Positions 12,350 to 16,183 of a stretch of DNA of 16,183 bases are shown here, piece after piece (positions within the stretch are counted from its first letter, which is position 1; the number at the start of each line of letters is the position of its first letter). The notes beneath the pieces are model-generated. The model saw nothing but the letters and a program-made list of their open reading frames with translations. It did no database searches and was not told the origin of the DNA. The DNA comes from Tichowtungia sp964398915 (lineage in GTDB: Bacteria > Verrucomicrobiota > Kiritimatiellia > Kiritimatiellales > Tichowtungiaceae), in NCBI GenBank assembly GCA_964398915.1, contig CAYNOR010000030.1, forward strand, positions 1 through 16,183. Direction: 5' to 3'. The translations under genes were made by a program, and so were the position numbers.

Positions 12350-15300
12350 ATGAAAGTTAAGTATATCCTCCTCACCGCCTGCGCGGCCTCGGCTCTTGCC
12401 GTTAGTTCCGCCTACGCCGCACCCGTCACCGTCCAGAATTTTTCTTTTGAAACGAGTTGGGCCGCTAACACAGATCCCTCGAAAAATTGGGTGAACTCTG
12501 CGGCTCCATGGTGCCAACACGATTTCGCAGGCATCATCACACCGGGTGCCGCGAACGGCACGATGGCCGCCTACTGCAACAGCCCCGGGGCGCTTTATCA
12601 AATTCTCGGCAGCCACACTCTTGCGGAGGGTACTTACACCATCCAGATGGATATTGGCCGTCGAAGCGACCTCGCGTTTGGAGGATTCTCGCTCACCCTC
12701 TACTCCGTCAACGGGCCCAACGGCGTTGTCCTCCTCGGACGGTATACCCTGTCTGCCGACCCGTCGGCGGGCGGGTGGAAAACCCTCACGGCTGTTGTCC
12801 CGATCGAAAATACGTCAAAGGCGATTGGCGGCAACCTCCAGCTCAACCTGGATGGGGCTGGCGTTCAAACTGTCGTTGACAACGTGCGGGTCGATTTCGG
12901 GTCAATCTCCGACCCGGCGCTCGCGCCGATCCGTCTCGAAGGGAAATTCGGACGGGTTGAGATCAATCCCGCCCGTCCTGAGTTGGAGTCACTGATTTTG
13001 CGGCGGCCTGACGGCTCGCTGGAGCCGCACTCGCTTATAACTGATTTTCCGAGGCATGGCGACTGGGCGCAGGGCGGCTATACGTACGTTGTGGAGGGTG
13101 ATGGTCAAACGTACCAAAGCCGTATTTTCAAGCCCGACAACGTCGAAGTTGAGCGGCAGGGCGATACCGTCGGGTGTGTCCGCTTTTCAGGGGTCAAGCT
13201 CGTGTCGGCGACAGACTCCGAACCGGTCGCGACCGAGGACTGGACGCTCAGCGCCGAGGGCGATGAACTCGTCTGGACGATTGTGCGCCGCTGGCAGCGC
13301 GACTCGACCTATACGCTCTCCGGGACTCCGGCATTGTTCTCCACCTTTCACTCCCGCTCGCAGAAGGATTGCGCAACCAGCGTTTTTTGGTATGACCCCA
13401 ACGACATTGACGGCTGGAGGGATCCTCGTTATCAGCAGGGTATCGAGCTGGGTTTTGTGACCAGCGACCATCCGGCAACGGTCATCACCAAGCCGGATAC
13501 CTGGGCGATTTTCAAGTTGTGGACGAGCTGGAATGCGCAAAGTGACATCAAACTCGCAGTTAAAGGCGGCTATCTGTTTCGTCGCGGCTCATACGGATTG
13601 TTGAGCGAGATGGGCGCGGTAGCCTCGCCCGGCGCCTCGGCCATGCGCAGCAAAGGGCAGGTGGAAACCGTTACCCTTCGGATCAGCGCAAGCGATAAGG
13701 CCAAGACCGGCTACCAGCTCGCGGTGTCGATTCCGGACAAAGAAACCGAGTCGTCGCTCAAGGACTTTACCGGATCGCTGCTGAACGGCGGAACCGTCAA
13801 TGACCAAAAGAAGTATAACTTCGGCAATGAGACGGATGGCTGGTATATAGGGTTTAATGCGCTCTTTCAGTCGGTGGCCATTGGCACCTGTCGTCCGGCA
13901 GAGGGGCAGATCTCCGAGCGTCCGCTGAGCGTTTCCGACGCATTCCGCGAGCATCTCCGGGATATTTTTGACACCGTGGACGAGCAGGGGCTTGACCACT
14001 TTGGTTACAACACGGGCGGTCTTTGTGTGGATGAGAATCTGGAGATCGTCATCGCGTTTTGGAACTATGTGCTTCATACGGGCGATCAGGCGTTCCTGCG
14101 GGAGCAACTGCCGGTGGCGGAGCGAATACTCGGCTACTTTGTCAACCGCCGCAACGGGGATGGCTTGTTTGACCTCAAGCGCGTGGCGACTCCGCACTGG
14201 TACTACGATACCATCGCGGTGAGCGGTGTGACGACGTATCACAACGCGCTTTTTTATAAGGCGGCCTGCGACCTGGCGGCAATGGAACAGGCGGCGGGCA
14301 ATGCTGCAAAAGCCTCGGAGTACACCGCGATCGCCACACAGATTAAAGACGCGGTCAACCGGGTTCTCTGGAAAGAAGATGCTCAGGGAGGGCCGCGGTA
14401 CCTCGACTGGATCGACGCCCAGGGGCGCGAGGTGAGTTACTTCTGCGATATGTGCCAGTGGCCTGCGCTGGCGTACGGCATCGCCTCGCCGGAACAGGCC
14501 CGCAAAGTCGTTGCCACGGCGGATGCCCGCATCAAGCAACTCGAAAAAGAGATAGACTATAAAGGGTATGCCAGCATGTCAGCGCTCTGGCCGGTGCCGG
14601 ATTTTGTCAACCCCGAGCAGTTCCGCTCGATGCAGGTTTTTCCTGTTGCCATGAACGGCGGCGCCTATCTGGCCATGACGTATTGGGAGATTGTCGGCCG
14701 CGCCATGGCCGGCGACCGCGAAGGGGCCTGGAAGCGATTAAGGTTGTTTGCGCAGCGTGCGGCCCGCGATGGTTGCGTCGGCGGCAACTGTTTAGGCCCG
14801 AACGGCGAACTCGAGGCGCGCATGCGCCACGAGAATGACGGCGAACCGTATCTGTCCGACATGATCGCCGTGCCTGCGGCGCTCGTTCATGGGGTTATGG
14901 GCATCCAGCCTGCGTGGGATTCCCTGATTGTCAAACCCAACCTGCCTGAAGGCTGGGATAAGGCTTCGGCCGAAATCATATACAAGGGGCGGCATACCCG
15001 CGTTTCCATCCAGAACAGCAAGGTGGAAATCACTCCCCTTGCGAAAACGCTTCCGGCTCCGCCCGCGGCGAGGAAGCGAGACCCGCTCGCCAATCTTAAT
15101 CCCGAGGCGTTGGGCTTTGAGAGAGGCCTTTCCGGCATGTCCTTTGTTGAAGCCGGAATGATCGGCTACGACGACAAACGGTTTCCAAAGGACAAATGGA
15201 TGGGCACCCGGTATGGCTGGGTGAATGCCGGACACGTTGAGCTGAAGACCGCGCTGACGGTCAAGGCCGGAGAAAAGGTCGTGTGCACCGTGCAGGTCGG

Positions 15301-15565
15301 GTACAGTTATAATATTGCTGAAAAATTTGACTTTCCGGCAGGTTCGGTGGTCTTGCTGGCCTACTCTCCGGAAGGGGCGAAAGAGTTGGCGAGCGTGCCG
15401 CTGCCGGCGTTCACGAAGCAGGAGGCTGGGACATTCAAGCCGTTGCGTTTGGAGTGGTCTCCGAAAGCGAACGATCCGGTCATTGGAAAAAGAATAGGGT
15501 TGCGACTTCGCTCCAATGGCCCGCAGGCTTCTTTTGACAATCTTTCCCTTTCCGTGGAGCGGTAG
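12350..15565 (+). CDS. Secreted six-hairpin glycosidase-like protein (alpha-L-rhamnosidase/GH78-like), multidomain
   Basis: A 1,071-aa exported protein probably acting on polysaccharide. The signal peptide is residues 1-23 (MKVKYILLTACAASALAVSSAYA, cut before APV). Residues 24-185 look like a jelly-roll carbohydrate-binding module starting VTVQNFSFE and ending VVDNVRVDFG. Residues 190-480 form a beta-sandwich like the supersandwich before many (alpha/alpha)6 barrels. The barrel, about 480-850, carries GYNTGGLCVDENLEI, NGDGLFDLKR, YLDWIDAQGREVSYFCDM and MNGGAYLAMTYWEIV. A short beta segment (IQPAWDSLIVKPNLPEGW) is followed by a second jelly-roll-like domain, 905-1071. Acidic candidates such as D and E in DENLE and the DWID motif fit a hydrolase, but family and substrate are not certain. 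The ATG at 12350 is chosen over an upstream in-frame start inside the repeat because it begins the signal peptide. No anchor motif is seen at the C-terminus. Confidence 0.85.
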   Translation: MKVKYILLTACAASALAVSSAYAAPVTVQNFSFETSWAANTDPSKNWVNSAAPWCQHDFAGIITPGAANGTMAAYCNSPGALYQILGSHTLAEGTYTIQMDIGRRSDLAFGGFSLTLYSVNGPNGVVLLGRYTLSADPSAGGWKTLTAVVPIENTSKAIGGNLQLNLDGAGVQTVVDNVRVDFGSISDPALAPIRLEGKFGRVEINPARPELESLILRRPDGSLEPHSLITDFPRHGDWAQGGYTYVVEGDGQTYQSRIFKPDNVEVERQGDTVGCVRFSGVKLVSATDSEPVATEDWTLSAEGDELVWTIVRRWQRDSTYTLSGTPALFSTFHSRSQKDCATSVFWYDPNDIDGWRDPRYQQGIELGFVTSDHPATVITKPDTWAIFKLWTSWNAQSDIKLAVKGGYLFRRGSYGLLSEMGAVASPGASAMRSKGQVETVTLRISASDKAKTGYQLAVSIPDKETESSLKDFTGSLLNGGTVNDQKKYNFGNETDGWYIGFNALFQSVAIGTCRPAEGQISERPLSVSDAFREHLRDIFDTVDEQGLDHFGYNTGGLCVDENLEIVIAFWNYVLHTGDQAFLREQLPVAERILGYFVNRRNGDGLFDLKRVATPHWYYDTIAVSGVTTYHNALFYKAACDLAAMEQAAGNAAKASEYTAIATQIKDAVNRVLWKEDAQGGPRYLDWIDAQGREVSYFCDMCQWPALAYGIASPEQARKVVATADARIKQLEKEIDYKGYASMSALWPVPDFVNPEQFRSMQVFPVAMNGGAYLAMTYWEIVGRAMAGDREGAWKRLRLFAQRAARDGCVGGNCLGPNGELEARMRHENDGEPYLSDMIAVPAALVHGVMGIQPAWDSLIVKPNLPEGWDKASAEIIYKGRHTRVSIQNSKVEITPLAKTLPAPPAARKRDPLANLNPEALGFERGLSGMSFVEAGMIGYDDKRFPKDKWMGTRYGWVNAGHVELKTALTVKAGEKVVCTVQVGYSYNIAEKFDFPAGSVVLLAYSPEGAKELASVPLPAFTKQEAGTFKPLRLEWSPKANDPVIGKRIGLRLRSNGPQASFDNLSLSVER

Positions 15566-15735
15566 TCCGCGCAGTTAATAAGGTTTTTCTCCTGTGGCCT
15601 TTTGTGTAACAGATTGGGTTTTCTGTCCATACGAAAGAAAGGTCGCTTAACATGGTTGCTCAACAAGTCAAACGCTCCTGCCTCGCAGGGACATCGAAGC
15701 TGTAGATGTCGGGGTCAATGTCGGGGTCAGTCCTT
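15566..15735. other. Spacer after the glycosidase
   Basis: Holds no convincing gene. A weak hairpin ACAGA-TTGGGTTT-TCTGT lies about 45 bp past the stop codon without a T tract. A 17-codon frame (15652-15705) with GAAAGG in front is too short to defend. From 15706 the tandem units of the repeat begin. Confidence 0.5.
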
Positions 15736-15757
15736 GAATGTCGGGGTCAGTCCTTGA
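15706..15757 (+). repeat. Tandem REP-like 20-bp units at the left edge of repeat copy 2
   Basis: A partial unit ATGTCGGGGTCA (15706-15717) is followed by two full units ATGTCGGGGTCAGTCCTTGA (15718-15737 and 15738-15757). The second full unit is also the left end of repeat copy 2. Copy 1 has a single unit. The downstream CTGAC pairs with GTCAG of the last unit to form the hairpin, which resembles REP-type palindromic units. Confidence 0.85.
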
Positions 15758-16122
15758 ATTCTGACATTTAGGGTTAACGAGTCCGGGTTGCCAAGACCGC
15801 TTCGAGTCTGGTTTTACGGAGGGTTGTCCAGAGTACAAAATGGAGCCAGAGGCTCTTAGAATCGGACTGAGCAGGTGAGACAAGCGCGGTGATGGGGCCT
15901 TTGGCAGCGGTAAGCCGGGCGATGAGTTTTTATGATGGAGTAGAGGGGCCCCGGCAAAGGAAAAACAACTGATCCTAAATGTACAATTTTCCGGACTGAT
16001 ATTTTTTCATTGGGCTGTCCTTGAGGCACCAGCCGCCATCCCTGTCCCAAACGCATGCGAAAGTGAGCCCCCAAAATCACCGATTGGTACCCCGTCTTTT
16101 TCTTGTGCTGCAGGGGTGGGGG
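15736..16122 (+). repeat. 387-bp direct repeat, copy 2
   Basis: Same sequence and orientation as 11883-12269, with no mismatch found over 387 bp. It ends in a five-G run and then diverges (CATAGGTGTTAG...). The remaining 61 bases to the window edge contain ATG at 16171 and 16181, so another gene may start here or just beyond, as the glycosidase does after copy 1. Too little is visible to call it. Confidence 0.95.
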
Positions 16123-16183
16123 CATAGGTGTTAGAGCATTTAACGATTGAAAAACCGTAAAGATGGTTTAATGTCTCCGTATG

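Noticed and set aside
13589..14539. Long minus-strand open frame opposite the glycosidase (316 codons)
   Set aside because: It lies wholly inside a well-supported gene, has no recognised domain and is explained by high GC content.
15609..15626. ACAGA/TCTGT hairpin after the glycosidase as a terminator
   Set aside because: The stem is only 5 bp with an 8-nt loop and no T tract follows.
15652..15705. 17-codon frame MVAQQVKRSCLAGTSKL with GAAAGG upstream
   Set aside because: Too short and without any recognised relative. It may be debris of a mobile-element end.
1..16183. CRISPR array
   Set aside because: No regularly spaced repeat-spacer pattern is present. The only tandem units (15706-15757) are adjacent and lack spacers.

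Overview
The window looks like a chromosomal segment of a bacterium from the PVC group. Kiritimatiellota or a relative is my best guess, inferred from the overall flavour: the gene mix, the predicted ABC-class ATPase, the secreted glycosidase and the style of the intergenic repeats. No rRNA or diagnostic marker is present to prove it. Positions 1 to about 10,980 are dense, mostly conserved genes. From about 10,980 to the end the window becomes an accessory region of insertion-sequence debris, long direct repeats and one large secreted glycosidase.

Left block, minus strand: reading leftwards from 4910, a class IV aminotransferase, a lipoprotein alpha-acetolactate decarboxylase and a DUF6941-like protein are joined by 4-nt ATGA overlaps. 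An unrecognised single-pass membrane protein follows. Then comes a separately promoted rplU-rpmA pair (L21, L27) ending at a strong intrinsic terminator, then the GTPase obgE and tRNA-Val(CAC).

Middle block: a plus-strand soluble PAS histidine kinase with a cysteine-rich sensor region is followed one base later by a small zinc-ribbon protein. A convergent polyprenyl diphosphate synthase overlaps the stop codon of the zinc-ribbon gene. Next, on the plus strand, are a predicted ABC-class ATPase with a degraded P-loop, D-aminoacyl-tRNA deacylase (dtd) and a self-inhibited class II Fic AMP-transferase.

Right block: an IS110-family transposase is cut off after about 162 codons, and its leader contains stem-loops that could be the relic of a bridge RNA. 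The cut coincides exactly with the start of a 387-bp sequence that recurs without a mismatch 3,853 bp later. Between the two copies lies a 1,071-aa secreted, six-hairpin (alpha/alpha barrel) glycosidase-like protein. The repeat-glycosidase-repeat arrangement is the most unusual architecture here. The 387-bp repeat carries a REP-like hairpin at its left end, which is present as 2.5 tandem units in front of the second copy. I see no transposase that would explain its movement.
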